DNA from: Pocillopora verrucosa
Taxonomy: Eukaryota > Cnidaria > Anthozoa > Scleractinia > Pocilloporidae
Direction of reading: 5' to 3'
Assembly: GCF_036669915.1 (NCBI RefSeq)
Contig: NC_089318.1
Coordinates: forward strand, 20,230,405-20,294,404
Length of the DNA: 64,000 nucleotides
Position 1 is the first letter of the stretch; every line of letters starts with the position of its first letter. The translations under genes and the position numbers were made by a program. The notes beneath the pieces are model-generated. The model had not been told where the DNA came from and did no database searches. It saw only the letters and a list, made by a program, of their open reading frames with translations. This document shows positions 45,364-64,000 of the stretch, piece by piece.

Positions 45364-47481
45364 ACGATCATTAGTTTGTAACGTTAACTTGCGTGAACGG
45401 AGGCCTATTTTATTACCTACCATAAAGTATAAAATGTCGAATTTGAAGCCCGCGTTTTTATGGTTGCATTGACCTAAGTTACGTAATCTCTGCCCGTGTG
45501 TTTAATTCTAACTGTATTACGAGGGAAAAGACCATCAAAAACATCGATCAAGCTCATAGTTCCGGCTTCAGTCTGACCAGGCCAAATGTCGAGAAATTCC
45601 GCTGAATTCTGTGACACAAGGCTTAAATTCAACTTCAATAAAGAACATACCTTGGTGAATGAAGAAGCGTAAATGATGAGTAGAATCCGCGGGCTGTTTC
45701 TTTTTTAAAGAGCTGTGACTAGTTGATGAATCTGGATGCACAAGCACCACCTGAAAACTGGAATCACTATAAGTTCCAAAAGTCTCTTTCCGTTCCTCAC
45801 CCCAAAGATCTCAATCACATCTCTAACCTTCTTCTTTGATCTCTTGGTAACCCATAAAATACCGTTGCAAAACAGTGAGGGTGAGACAAATGCTTATTAT
45901 CTATGCTTATTAGCATTTCTACTTCTGATGAATAATGACAAACTGCACGGGTCCTTGACCAAGTCGACCTCGCATATCGAATAGCTTCATGCAACGACGA
46001 AGTTAACGGGTCTCTGCCGAGAGACCTGCATGAGACTTTTATGAAATGTAGATTAACTCTAAATCCTAATCTACCCATCCTGTTTATTTGATGTTTTTGT
46101 CTGTCAGTATTTTTAAATATTGGAAAAATCACCCACTTCTGTTGTCAACTCACGTTGCTTAGAGTTCTCTCTCCATTTTGGTCAAACAGGATGCTTCAAA
46201 GTTCATATACAAAACATGTCCCATGGAATTAACGCATGCGAAATATAAATTGTTTTTCTTTCTTCAAAATGGAATTTATCCTTATATTAAGTTTCTTTGA
46301 CAAAGGATTGTGATTAACTCTGATTTGTATCCATGACAATCATAACAGAGGAAGACAGATACTGTGCCCAAATTAATCGTTTCTAATGGCTGGGCGTACA
46401 CAATAGGATTTTGCAATAGTATATTTTGCTATAAACAGCGGATACAGCTCTTCAAAGTCCATCCTAACTGACCCACGGCGCGGTGCATGATCCATGCAAA
46501 TTATAACCCCCTTTCGTTCGTGACAATGTGTGATCTTGCATCTCTTTTAAATTTTTGTGCCATCGAGTCTACCCTGAATCACTGTATGTCTTTAAGTATT
46601 TCATTTGAGTTCCTCTTCCCTAAGATATGAGACAGATGTCTACAGGTCATTCATCTTCTCAATCGGGAAACTATTTATCAGCAACCTTTACGAATTCATG
46701 ATTTTTTGAGGGCGATGATTTTGATTGCTTATCGACATACTTTTCAATTTGGGATGAATAATGGACGACAGTTTGTTTTGAACAAAACAATAATGGCTCA
46801 CGAAAACAGGGGAGGGGGATGGGGGAAGGGGGTACTTGGGAGATGCATTTTTCTTGGTATGTGCTGCAGGCCTCATAGAATTTCTACCCTAGTATAGTCT
46901 ACTATGTGGCAAATTAGAGACACCATCTCACTCACTTTTCGCCATCTCAAACTAGTCACCTTTTTTAAGGCATGTACCCTATAAAGCCTGTTAGTTAAGT
47001 CGTCATTAAATTATACGCGAAAATTCTAATGCTGGCATGAAGCAAGTCAAACAAAAAGGTTATTGTGACACAACCAAAATCCATCGACCCCCAACCCTCT
47101 ACCCATCATTGGTGATAAATAACAAGCGATCCCTTTTGCAAAAGAAGCATGAAGAACAGAAACAATAATAGTCGAAGTTTTGCCAGACTGTTTAATCAAG
47201 AAATAAGTGCTCTGAAAACGTCACAAATCAGGGACAAATTTTATGGGCAAGTTGTTCTTGGATAAATGTGTCCTAAGTCTTCCGACACGTGCACAGGTTA
47301 ACTTAGTCTACGCTTCGATCTTAATCACCAAAAAGAATTACATAAATTTGGTTTATTTTTCAGAAGTTTTTCCACGGGAAAAGGTCGAAGATTGGGGTTA
47401 AATTTTCCAAAAATGAAGTAATTGAAAGAATTCCTAGTCACACAGGAAAAGGGTTACACCCTGACAATGATTAACCCTTTA
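45364..47481. repeat. Array unit spacer (unit 7/8), longest form
   Basis: Keeps the segment 46930-47480 (region with GACACAACCAAAATCCATCG) that units 6 and 7 lost. It contains the probable 5' exon of copy 7 (ending at 45651) and a G-run near 46808. No other gene. Confidence 0.55.
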
Positions 47482-48757
47482 GGAACAAGTCTCTGTAAAA
47501 ATCAAACATCTTGGGAAATGAAAATTTTCAACCCCCCTTCAAATTTTGCACGTAGTTAGGCGCTTAGGGGGATGCACAAAAATGCCCTTTTTAAAGGTCG
47601 CAGCACTCTTGTTGCCATGGTAACAACGACTGCTTGTTCGAGGCCATCGCAAAAACATCGCAAAAATAGAGTGAAATGTTTATTTCTCTATCTCAAGCTA
47701 AATACAACATTACAAATGGCACTTCTTCCATACATAGTAACATCATCATTCACTGATTCACTCAATTTTTGTCGTGTAAAACAGGGAAAACGTTTCTCTG
47801 AATTTCTCCAAAAATACACCGATTCTGGAACTGAAACTACCCATCTACCTGGTTATCATATTCTAGTTTTTAAATATGTAAAAATCTCGTGTAGATCCGC
47901 CGACTTCGACATGTTTTAAATGACATACAAGTATAACAGTGTACCTTCAGAGGACTTCGGATTGCTCAAATTACCATGAAAGAAGGTGCAGCACTCTGGA
48001 TTAGTGCAGTACTATCTGCATGATATGCACATGATTTGAGGTATATGTTTGTAGTTACGTCGAGTTGTCCTCCATGAAGGTTGATCAATTTTTTTAAAAG
48101 ATGACAACCAGAGGCGAGATTTCTCTTCGGGTTATTGCTCATAAGATAACATTCTTTCAAAGCCTCGCACGTTTCGCTTATCTGAAACGTTTGTTGTTGA
48201 GAACATTAGATGTAAACATTGCCAAATTATGCAATAACAGATTTTGAGCTTTTTCCACTAATTGCCCCTATCAAAAAAATAGAGGCAGGCCTGTAGAGAT
48301 TTTTACATATTTAAAAACTAGAATATTATAACCAGCTACGTGGGTGGTTTCAGTTCCAGAAACGGTGTACTTTTGGAAAAATTCAGATAAACGTTTTCCC
48401 TGTTTTACCCGACAACAAAAATGATGAATAATCTATTGGTGTGTCCACATTCACTCCCAGGGAAAATTAAATGTATCAAAGTGAAGACAAATGATGTTAC
48501 TATGAATGGTAGAAGTGCCAATTTGTAATGTCGTATTTAGCTTGACATAGAGAAATAAACATTTCACTCTATTTTTGCGACGTTTTTGTATGAAAAGGAG
48601 GCCTCAGGCCCCGAACAAGCAGCCGTTGTTAAAATGGCAACACGAATGCTGCGACCCTTAAAAAGGGCATTTTTGTGCATCCCCCCTAAGTGCCTAACTG
48701 CAAGAAAAATTTGAAGGGGGGTTGAACATATTATACCTTATGGTAGCTAATAAAATT
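47482..48757. mobile_element. Complete fold-back DNA element with ~400-bp inverted arms, nested in the MITE
   Basis: The left arm (about 47482-47888) and right arm (about 48295-48740) are imperfect reverse complements. Matching landmarks are ATCTCAAGCTAAATACAACA with its complement, and CAGGGAAAACGTTT with AAACGTTTTCCCTG. It sits inside the MITE, immediately after TTAACCCTTTA, with TTA as the likely target duplication. The ~400-bp centre is not repeated elsewhere in the window. No transposase is seen, so it is non-autonomous. Confidence 0.75.
47966..48181 (-). other. Possible captured exon inside the fold-back element
   Basis: On the minus strand a good acceptor (CAACAAACGTTTCAG) at about 48182 is followed by 72 open codons, opening ISETCEALKECYLMSNNP and including GCHLLKKLINLHGGQLDV. 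A TAA stop follows. The composition looks like ordinary protein, but I do not recognise the family. It could be part of a host gene carried by the element. Confidence 0.35.
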
Positions 48758-48958
48758 TAACTCACAGATCAAATTTGTCACTCTCCTTACTGTTAATTAT
48801 ACAATTCTTATGATGTAAGTTCAAAGAATTTAGTATTGGATTAACTAAATATCCCCAAATTGATATTTTTCTTTATTCTCATCACTCATCTGGCTGATAT
48901 TGTATTGATATTGTAAGGAGAAATTCTGTCTTGGTCAGCCATGGGAGTTAAAGGGTTA
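48758..48958. mobile_element. MITE right part in unit 8
   Basis: The remainder of the MITE split by the 47482-48757 element, ending GGGAGTTAAAGGGTTA. Confidence 0.7.
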
Positions 48959-48979
48959 GTGATGGCAAAGGGAGTAGTC

Positions 48980-49612
48980 TAGGTTACATAATTGTTTATT
49001 TACAATTCAAATACAAATGAAAGATGAAAAGGAAACAAACGAGATTATCCCTTTCAAGTTTGTCTCCTAAAATAATCAAAAACACAAAGTTACTTCCGAT
49101 AGAATTCACAATAAAATGGTTCAGAAATTTCCTAAAACATCAGTAAAATAGCATCTGAGTCTGTTCGTTAAAATGTTCAGAGTTTCTGCCTACGCCACGT
49201 CTTAAGGTAGATTATTCCATTCGTTGACTATATTTACAAAGAAATAATACTTATAACTATTTAGCTGTGCAAGCAATGGTTTAAGTTTATGGCGATGGTT
49301 GGCTCTTAACGGCCGAAAATCGTGTGCAAACGTAAAATACTCAAATAGATGCGGCCCGTTAAGACTGACCAGTTCAGCCTGCGATAAATGTATTCGTGCA
49401 TAAAAACATAACAGTTGTTTTTTTTTCTACGAGAAAATTAGCCAAACAGCGCGCACAAATGTCGCATATATTTTGTCCAATATTAGACGTCTCAAGCAGA
49501 GACGTCTTTGAGAGGCAGACAGCAACCGGAAGAAGAATAAAACTAATTCTGGCGCACTTTGAAGCCAATTTATCGAGGTCACGTTTTAACATTTAAAACC
49601 AACGTGTCACCC
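48980..49612 (-). mobile_element. LINE 3' tail fragment behind oxidoreductase copy 8
   Basis: Same LINE remnant. A one-base change near 49591 (AACATTTAAAACC) alters the junction frame. A minus-strand AATAAA lies near 48993. Confidence 0.6.
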
Positions 49613-50944
49613 TTAATTGCTTTCAGTACCAGAATCTTCTACAGATTTCGATAAAATCAAGTCCTTTACGATCTCCGCGTTATCAAAACAATACAATAGC
49701 TTCATACATGCATTGATTATATATCCTGGCCGAGGTTCCTCCACTCCACTGTAATTTCTCTTGTAAATACCTCCAACATGTGGATCGTGCAACCAATTCA
49801 AGTTTCCGACTTTCAAACCGAAATCTATCGTATCTTCGTTCATGAATGTTTGGGTTATGCCTAGCTTTACCTTTGTCACTTTGGCTTGTTTCAATTTAGG
49901 AATGTACTTTGACACACCGGCTAAGATTTTTTTACCCTTGGCGCATTTCTCGTCGTCTGAGAGATTGAAAAATACATGCTCAAATTCTGGTTCCAGTTCT
50001 TCAGAGGTACTAACGGCAATGTTTGTCTCTGGTGCATAAGTCAACATTCCAACTCTGTTTCCTTTGTTGGAAAACATGCAGAAGGGTCCCATACAGAAGA
50101 ACATTGAAGGCATGTGGACGAGAGCTTCAGGCAGCTGCACCGTAGTAATTGCTTTGATTCTGTTGCATCTTTTTCTTGTGAAAGCGGAAATACCAAGCAT
50201 CTTGTTGAATTTGCCAATGTTGTACCACGAGGCGTTCACAGTCACTTCGGCGAAAATCTCTACGTTGCCACCAGCTAACAAATCTACGGCTTTTATCAAA
50301 TATACGCCACAATCGTCGAGCGCTGAAATCTCAGTGACTTCAGTGTTTGTTCTAATTTCAACCATTTTCTTGTCTTGAAAGTGTTCCAGCTGACTTATGA
50401 TAAATCTCCTCAACCTTGACCAATCCAAGAACTCCTCCGCAGTCTCGATTCCCATCTCTATCTCCTCCGTCGCGACGTCTCCTTGGTACTCCCAAGGTTC
50501 TAGAACTCTGTAAAAGTCTTCTGGACAACCAAAGACTTCGTAACTGGGGTCTTCGCTGACCATATTGGTGTACTCTTCTTTGAGTGCGTCATAAGTATCT
50601 AGAATCCACTTGACCGGAACCAATGAACTTTTCAAGATAAAGTATCTGCCTCGACGTAACGGATGTAACGTTTCACTTCGACCTACCTCTTGTCGGAATC
50701 GACCGTACTTTCGGGTGAACTTGAGGGTGGCGTGTAAATAGTAGAGGGCTGTCTCCTTGTCAGCGTAATGAAAACCAAGCCCCATGCGCCCCGGAGTTAC
50801 ATCACTGCTTTCTCTCATCAGCTCTCCATTTTTCTCCAAGAGATAAATTTGGAATTGTTGTGTTCTTGCCAATGCAAGAGCGGTGCAACAGCCACCCACC
50901 CCTCCACCGATAACGACAATAGTCTGGCCTTTTGGAATGTCCAT
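49613..50944 (-). CDS. FAD-dependent oxidoreductase (DAO-like), array copy 8, intact
   Basis: 443 codons from the ATG at 50944. The FAD motif and C-terminal blocks are intact. It is more distinct than copies 6 and 7, with private substitutions such as VKWILDTY, FGCPEDFY, VDLLAGGN, MNEDTIDF and NLNWLHDP. The Asp-to-Asn and Leu-to-Trp changes fall in otherwise invariant C-terminal blocks, so activity could differ. The acceptor is at 50966-50967 and the donor at 51482. Confidence 0.82.
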   Translation of the reverse strand: MDIPKGQTIVVIGGGVGGCCTALALARTQQFQIYLLEKNGELMRESSDVTPGRMGLGFHYADKETALYYLHATLKFTRKYGRFRQEVGRSETLHPLRRGRYFILKSSLVPVKWILDTYDALKEEYTNMVSEDPSYEVFGCPEDFYRVLEPWEYQGDVATEEIEMGIETAEEFLDWSRLRRFIISQLEHFQDKKMVEIRTNTEVTEISALDDCGVYLIKAVDLLAGGNVEIFAEVTVNASWYNIGKFNKMLGISAFTRKRCNRIKAITTVQLPEALVHMPSMFFCMGPFCMFSNKGNRVGMLTYAPETNIAVSTSEELEPEFEHVFFNLSDDEKCAKGKKILAGVSKYIPKLKQAKVTKVKLGITQTFMNEDTIDFGLKVGNLNWLHDPHVGGIYKRNYSGVEEPRPGYIINACMKLLYCFDNAEIVKDLILSKSVEDSGTESN

Positions 50945-51048
50945 ATCTCGAACTCGCAAATGGCCCTAAAAGATAAAAGACCTTTTCAGGGCGATGAACA
51001 CGTTGAATCGCCAACACGCTGACTCGCCAAATTGACTCAACCTTTAAG

Positions 51049-51174
51049 ATGAATTCAAATGGGAAGCTTGCTGATGCGTTGCAGGGGTTCCTAGATAAAC
51101 ATGATTATGACATCACAGATGGAAATTCGTGTTTGGAAAAGCTAAAGTCACGATCAGACTTTACGATCCCTTAG
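51049..51174 (+). CDS. Antisense micro-ORF, unit 8 (41 codons)
   Basis: MNSNGKLADALQG, with HDYDITDG in place of HDQDITDG, ending FTIP at TAG. Confidence 0.3.
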   Translation: MNSNGKLADALQGFLDKHDYDITDGNSCLEKLKSRSDFTIP

Positions 51175-52457
51175 GATCCGGCCGGATAAACGATCGCTAG
51201 TTTGTAAAAATAACTTGCTTGAACGGCGGCCTATTTTATTAGCTACCATAAGGTATAATATGTTGAATTTGAAGCCACTGTTTTTATGGTTGCATTGACC
51301 TAAGTTACTTAATCTCTGCCCGTGTGTTTGCGTTGAATTCTAACTGTGTTATGGGGGAAAAGACCGTCAAAAAAATCAATCACACACATAGTTCCGGCTT
51401 CAGTCTGACCAGACCAAATGTTGAGAAATTCCGCTGAATTCCGTGACACAAGGCTTAAATTCAACTTCAATAAAGAACATACCTTGGTGAATGAAGAAGT
51501 GTAAATGATGAGTAGAATCCGCGGGTTCTTTCTTTTTTAACGAGCTGTGCCTAGTTGATGAATTTGGACGCAGAAGTACCACCTTAAAACTGGAATAAAA
51601 CAGGATGCTTCAAAGTTCATATACAAAACATGTCCCACGGAATCAACACATGCGAAATATAAAGTGTTTTTCTTTCTTCAAAATGGAATTTATCCTTATA
51701 TTAAGTTTCTTTGACAAAGGATTGTGATTAACTCTGATTTGTATCCATGACAATCATAACAGAGGAAGACAGATACTGTGCCCAAATTAATCGTTTCTAA
51801 TGACTGGGCGTACACAATAGGATTTTGCAATAGTGTATTTTGCCATAAACAACGGATACAGCTCTTCAAAGTCCATCCTAACTGTCCCACGGCGCGGGGT
51901 ATGATCCATACAAATTATAACCCCCTTTCGTTCGTGACAATGTGTGCTCTTGCATCTCTTTTACATTTTTTGTGCCATCGAGTCTACCCTGAGTCACTGT
52001 ATGTCTTTAAGTATTTCATTTGAGTTCCTCTTCCCTGAGATATGAGACAGATGTCTACAGGTCATTCATCTTCCTAATCGGGAAACTATTTATCAGCAAC
52101 CTTTACGAATTCATGATTTTTTGAGGGCGATGATTTTGATTGCTTATCGACATGCTTTTCAATTTGGGATGAATAATGAATGACAGTTGAACGAAATGAA
52201 CAAAAGAATATTGGCTCTCGAATACGGGGGAGGGAGGAATGTGCCGCAGGATTTATAGAATTCCTACCCCAGTATAGTCTATTATGTGGCAAATTAGAGA
52301 CACCATCTTAGTCACTTCTGGGTAAATTTAATTTTCGCCATCTCAATTTAGTCACCTTTTGTTAATGCATCTACCCTATAAAGCCTTTTAGTTAGGTCGT
52401 CATTAAATTATACGCGAAAATTCTAATGCTGCCATGAAGCAAATGAAACAAAAGCCA
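51175..52457. repeat. Array unit spacer (unit 8/9), shortened
   Basis: Homologous to the other spacers but with a deletion near 51600 (the hairpin segment is missing) and another at 52455, where the spacer runs straight into the last ~45 bp of the LINE tail. The probable 5' exon of copy 8 ends at 51483. No other gene. Confidence 0.55.
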
Positions 52458-52502
52458 ATTTATCGGGGTCATATTTTAACATTTTAAACCAACGTGTCAC
52501 CC
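52458..52502 (-). mobile_element. LINE tail remnant behind copy 9 (45 bp)
   Basis: Only the part adjoining the oxidoreductase stop survives (AAGCCAATTTATCGGGGTCA and on). It shows that the LINE junction is shared by copy 9 too. Confidence 0.6.
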
Positions 52503-53814
52503 TTAATTGCTTTCAGTGCGAGAACCTTCTGCAGATTTCGATAAAATCAGGTCCTTCACGATCTCCGCGTTATCAAAACAATACAATAGCTTCATACATG
52601 CATTGATTATATATCCAGGCCGAGGTTCCTCCACTCCACTGTAGTTTCTCTTGTAAATACCTCCAACATGTGGGTCGTGCTACAAATCCAAGTTTCCAAC
52701 TTTGAAACCGAAATCTATTGTATCTTCATCCATGACCTTTGCCTTTGTCACTTTGGCTTGTTTAAATTTAGGAATGTATTTCGACACACCGGCTAAGATT
52801 TTTTACCCTTGGCGTATTTCTCGTTTTTGAGAGATTGAAGAATACATGCTCGAATTCTGGTTCCAATTCTTCAGAGGTACTCACGGCCATGTTTGTCTCT
52901 TGTGCATAAGTCAACATTCCAACTCTGTTCCCTTTGTTGGAAAAAATGTAGAAGGGTCCCATACAGAAGAACATTGACGGCATGTGGATGAGAGCTTCGG
53001 GCAGTTTCGCCGTGGTAATTGCTTTGATTCGGTTGCATCATTTCCTTGTTAGAGCGGAAATACCAAGCATCTTGTTGAATTTGCAAATGTTGTACCACGA
53101 GGCATTCACAGTTACCTAGGCAAAAACCTCTACGTTGCCCCTAGCTGACATATCTAAGGCTTTTATTAAGTATACACCACAATCTTCAAGCGCTGAAATC
53201 TCAGTGACTTCAGTGTTTCTTCTAATTTCAGCTATTTTCTTGTCTTGAAAGTGTTCCACCTGATTTATGATAAATCTCCTCAACCTTGACTAATCCAGTA
53301 ACTCCTCCGCAGTCTCGATTCCCATTTCTATCTCTTCCGTCGCGACATCTTCTTCGAACTCCCAAGGTTCTAGAACTCGGTAAAAGTCTTCTGGACGACC
53401 AAAGACTTCGTAACTGGGGTCTTTGCTGACCATATTAGTGTTCTCTTCTTTGAGCGCATCATAAGTATCTAGAATCTCCTTGACAGGAACCAATGAACTT
53501 TTCAAGATAAAGTATCTGCCTCGACGCAGCGGATGTAACGTTTCACTTCGACCTACCTCTTGTCGAAATCGACCGTACTTTCGGGTGAACTTGAGGGTGG
53601 CGTGTAAATAGTAGAGGGCTGTCTCCTTGTCAGCGTAATGAAAACTAAGCCCCATGCGCCCCGCAGTTGCATTCCTGCTTTCTCTTATCAACTCTCCATT
53701 TTTCTCCAAGAGATAAATTTGGAATTGTTGTGTTCTTGCCAATGCAAGAGCCGTGCAACAGCCACCCACCCCTCCACCGATAACGACATTGGTCCTGCCT
53801 TCTGGAATGTCCAT
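52503..53814 (-). pseudogene. FAD oxidoreductase copy 9: most decayed full-length copy
   Basis: The N-terminal ~174 codons are open (MDIPEGRTNVVIGGGVGG onward) until TAG at 53290-53292 replaces the Trp of LLDWSRL. Downstream there are several small frameshifts (for example near 53060, 53120 and 52805) and a deletion near 52735 that removes the KLGIIQTF segment. Many private substitutions suggest it is the oldest dead copy or the array edge. Upstream, the frame extends to an ATG near 53931, but the usual acceptor region there is altered. Confidence 0.88.
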
Positions 53815-55500
53815 ATTTCGAACTCGCACAGCACTACTTAAAAGGGGAAAGAACTTTTCAGGGCGATGAACACGATGAATCGCCAACAAATCGACTGGCC
53901 AAATTGACTCAACTTTTAAGATAGAATTCAAATTGGCATGCTTGCTGATGCATTGTAGGGGTTCTTAAATAAACATGATCAAGACGTCACAGATAGAAAT
54001 TCGTGTTTGGAAAAGCTAAAGTCACGATGCGAGAAGCCCTTAGGACCCGGCCGGATGAACGATCGCGAGTTTGTAACGAGTTAATTTGCTTGAACTGCAG
54101 ATTATTTTATCAGCTACCATAAGGTATGAAATGTTGAATTTGAAGCCTGTGTTTTTGTGGTCGCAATGACCTAAGTGATGTCTACTTCCTGCCTGTGTGT
54201 GTGTGTGTTTGCGTTGAATTCTAATTGTATAACAGGGAAAAAAAACCGTCAAAAAACATTGATCACACTGAAAGTTCCGGCTTCAGTTTAACCCGGCCAA
54301 ATGTCGAGAAATTTTAAATTCCGCGAGACAAAGCTTAAACTCAGCTTTAATAAAGGACATGCTTCATTGAATGAAGAAGCGTAAATGACGAGTCCGCGGG
54401 TTCGTTCTTTTTTAACAGACTGCTACTAGTTGATGAATTTTAACGCAACACCCTAAAACTTGAGTCTCTTTCCGTTCCTCACCCCTAAGATAGGAATCAA
54501 ATCTCTGACGTTTCTTCTTTGATCTATCGGTAATCCATAGAATACAGTTGCAAAACAATGAGTAGAGTGGAATAAATGCTTATCATTTATGCTTATTAGC
54601 ATTTCTACTTGTGATGAATAATGACAAAAATCACGGGTCCTTGACCAAGTCAACCTAGCATATCAAATAGCTTTATACAACGACGAAGTCAGTAGTTCTC
54701 AGCCGAAAGACCTGCATGAGACTTTTATATGAAATGTAGATAAATTCTAAATTCCAATTTACCCATCCTGTTCACTTGATTTTTTGTCTGTCAGTATTTT
54801 TAAATATTGGAAACATCACCCACTTCTGTAGGCAACGTCATGTTACTGAGAGTTCTCTCTTCATTTTGGTCAAACTGGATGCTTCAAAAGCTTATAATGT
54901 ATACAAAACATGTCTTAAGGAATTAACACCTGCAAAATATAAAGTGTTTTTCTTTCTTCAAAATGGAATTGATCCTTATACCAAGTTTCTTTGTGGCGAA
55001 TCTTGAAATCCACAAAGGATTGCGATTTGTATGCATGACAATCATAACAGACAGATACTGTGAGCAAATTAATCAGTTCTGTTGATTAGGCTTTCACAAT
55101 AGGATTTTTCAACAGTATATTTTGCCATACACAGGGAATACAGTTCTTCAAAGTCCATCTTACTTGACCCACGGTGCGGTGCATAATCCATGCAAATTAT
55201 AACCCCCTTTCGTTCGTGAAAAAGTGTGCTCTTGCATGTCTTTTACACTTTTGTGCCATCGAATCTACCCTGAGTCATTTAAGTGTTATATTTGACTTCC
55301 TCTTCCCTAAGATCTGAGACAGATCTCCATGTCATTCTCGATCGCGAAACTATTTATCAGCAACCTTTACGAATCTGTGATTTTTTGAGGGCGATGATTT
55401 TGATTGATGCTTATCGACATGTTTTTCAATTTGAGATGAATAATAATGAATGACAATTTGTTTTGAACAAAAGAATAGTGGCTCTCGAACACGGGGAGGG
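53815..55500. repeat. Outer edge of the array: decayed unit 9 upstream region
   Basis: Homologous to the other spacers but diverged. The antisense micro-ORF is destroyed here (53920-54060: shifted start and an in-frame stop). The 5' exon donor is GC instead of GT near 54360, the hairpin near 54690 is mutated, and a TG microsatellite sits near 54195. Array homology ends near 55500. Confidence 0.55.
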
Positions 55501-57035
55501 GGGGGGTACTTAGGTACATTTTTCTCGGTTGGCTTCTGTATCTTCAACTCGTAACTTCTTGACTTAAACTCAAATACCACCGAAATTGTAGACCTTAGCG
55601 CGGTCCATACCTGTTTACACTCGTGCGATTTTATTGCGTGATTTTGCCAACTATCATCAACTATTATGGACCGTTTGACCGCAAATATTAAAATCAATGA
55701 TGGTGAATGAAAGTTGAAACTATCATAGCGGTACTATTCTTTTTCTCTAATTGGATGGAACGGGAAAAACTTGTGTCACTTTCGTTCAGGAGATTTTTCA
55801 TAAATGTCAACACGAGTCCTCAAATTTGCAACCATACGCTCGGCTGGCTGAAACCGCGTATTCCATGATATGGCATGGGTTCTAGTGGGTTCAAGCAAAT
55901 GGCGCAGTATAACATCTAGTGCTCTCGATGAAAAATATCAAAAGAAAAATCTCTCTGTTGATGTCATTTTTATTTCCAGCAGAAAGAGCTGTTCCATTTG
56001 ATTTCTTAGATTAGAAAAAAATCTTTTTTTTTTTTGCACCTGGGAACATGTATCTAGATTTATTACAAAAATACAACTTTTCAACTGAAGTCCCTCCCCT
56101 CCCGGCTATTTACAGATCTGCCTATTAAAGTCGAACATGTATTAAACGATCACCCATGGGGAATGGCAGAGTGACCGCTTACTACAGTTTCACCGCTTAA
56201 TTTAGGTCGCACAGAATAGGTATTACAAAAACTGATAAATGTCGCCTTTTTACGCCTTAATTGATCACTTTATGTGCATAAACTCGCTCAAAAATGCTGC
56301 TAACTTAACATTGATTTCGGGGACAAAAACGGATTAAATTTGCATCGAAAGATTACTAATTAGTTTTATTTATGATTCCTCTTTAAGTGATATACGTGGA
56401 GGAGGACAATGCAAAATGGCTGTTGGGACTCTGCGAAGGCTGACTGCGACCGCTTCATAGAGGTAAAAAATTACAGCAATGAGGGTAAACAATTTCGGGA
56501 CTTTGAAAACGTGACCGCTTAATTAATACGATGCTGCTCTATACAGGTTCGACTGTACCCATGTACACAGACCAATCTTTAAATTTACCAGTTACATTCA
56601 CTCTTTGTTAGTGAATTTATTCTCTTTCTGTTCTTTGCAAAAAAAGAACACTTTTCAAATCGAGATTGACGAGATGTATTCAACACTGATACAGAGCTTA
56701 GGGAAGTTTTGGTTTAATCTGGCCTACTAAACAAAGATAAACTAAACTCTCTCACTTTGTATACGTGCTAAAAGACCATAAAAAGCACCTCAAAAAGCAG
56801 CTCGTCATTTGCTTGAAATCCTCCTTAGGCGGGAAATATCAAAAATGGCGCCTGTCACTGAAACCAGTGGACCCCCTTGACTATGTTGAGGACGCCCCTA
56901 TTGTTTTGATGTCTTAGCAGAAAGTAGAGCAATACAGCATGGCGGACTCATTTGAAGGTGTACTTTGACAGGATTTTCTCATGGTGGACGATGCGGGGAC
57001 CATTTATTTGTTTGATATATTAGTGGGCCAAGATT
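55500..57035. other. Spacer between the array and PPP4R3; 5' region of PPP4R3
   Basis: Single-copy DNA within this window, with no convincing ORF. The promoter and 5' UTR of PPP4R3 should lie near the 3' end. The stretch 56150-56560 repeats phrases such as GACCGCTTAA and may be an old repeat. No clear TATA box. Confidence 0.4.

Positions 57036-64000
<6,965 letters not shown>

Overview
This is animal genomic DNA, most likely from a stony coral or another anthozoan. The evidence is AT-rich sequence, one conserved metazoan gene split by GT-AG introns (PPP4R3/SMEK), a coiled-coil plus fibrinogen-like lectin gene of a kind I associate with corals, and short TTAACCCTTTAACTCCC-type inverted-repeat elements that I associate with scleractinian introns. 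The coral assignment is recognition from memory and was not tested by search. Nothing here looks bacterial in organisation; the sequence has no operons or Shine-Dalgarno sites.

The layout has three blocks. Block 1 (about 3.1-22.1 kb) is a segmental duplication of a minus-strand lectin-like gene. Gene A (13.6-19.5 kb) can be followed from a type II membrane anchor exon, through 63/93-nt coiled-coil exons, to a C-terminal fibrinogen-related domain. Gene B (3.1-7.0 kb) keeps the anchor and an amplified set of coil exons but has lost the whole fibrinogen domain at a junction near 3,115. A third, more diverged relic (gene C, 11.4-12.3 kb) lies between them. The noncoding DNA upstream of A and B is duplicated too.

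Block 2 (1-3.1 kb and 22.1-55.5 kb) is a tandem array, all on the minus strand, of a gene for a DAO-type FAD-dependent oxidoreductase. Nine copies are visible. Four are intact (443 codons each), one runs off the window edge, and four are pseudogenes at different stages of decay. The best-preserved repeat unit is about 4.32 kb. Each unit carries a 5' noncoding exon with a splice donor, an intron of about 0.5 kb that holds a conserved 41-46 codon ORF on the opposite strand, the oxidoreductase coding exon, and then a LINE tail starting within a few bases of the stop codon. Insertions present in some units and absent in others (an inverted-repeat MITE, a fold-back element nested in that MITE, an RTE-type LINE fragment) record the order in which the units arose.

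Block 3 (57.0 kb to the end) is the 5' part of PPP4R3/SMEK on the plus strand. Eleven exons (487 codons) are readable and a twelfth begins at the last bases. It points away from the array, with a spacer of about 3.2 kb.

The least explained features are the oxidoreductase expansion, the conserved antisense micro-ORF inside its intron, and the ongoing exon gain and loss in the lectin paralogues.
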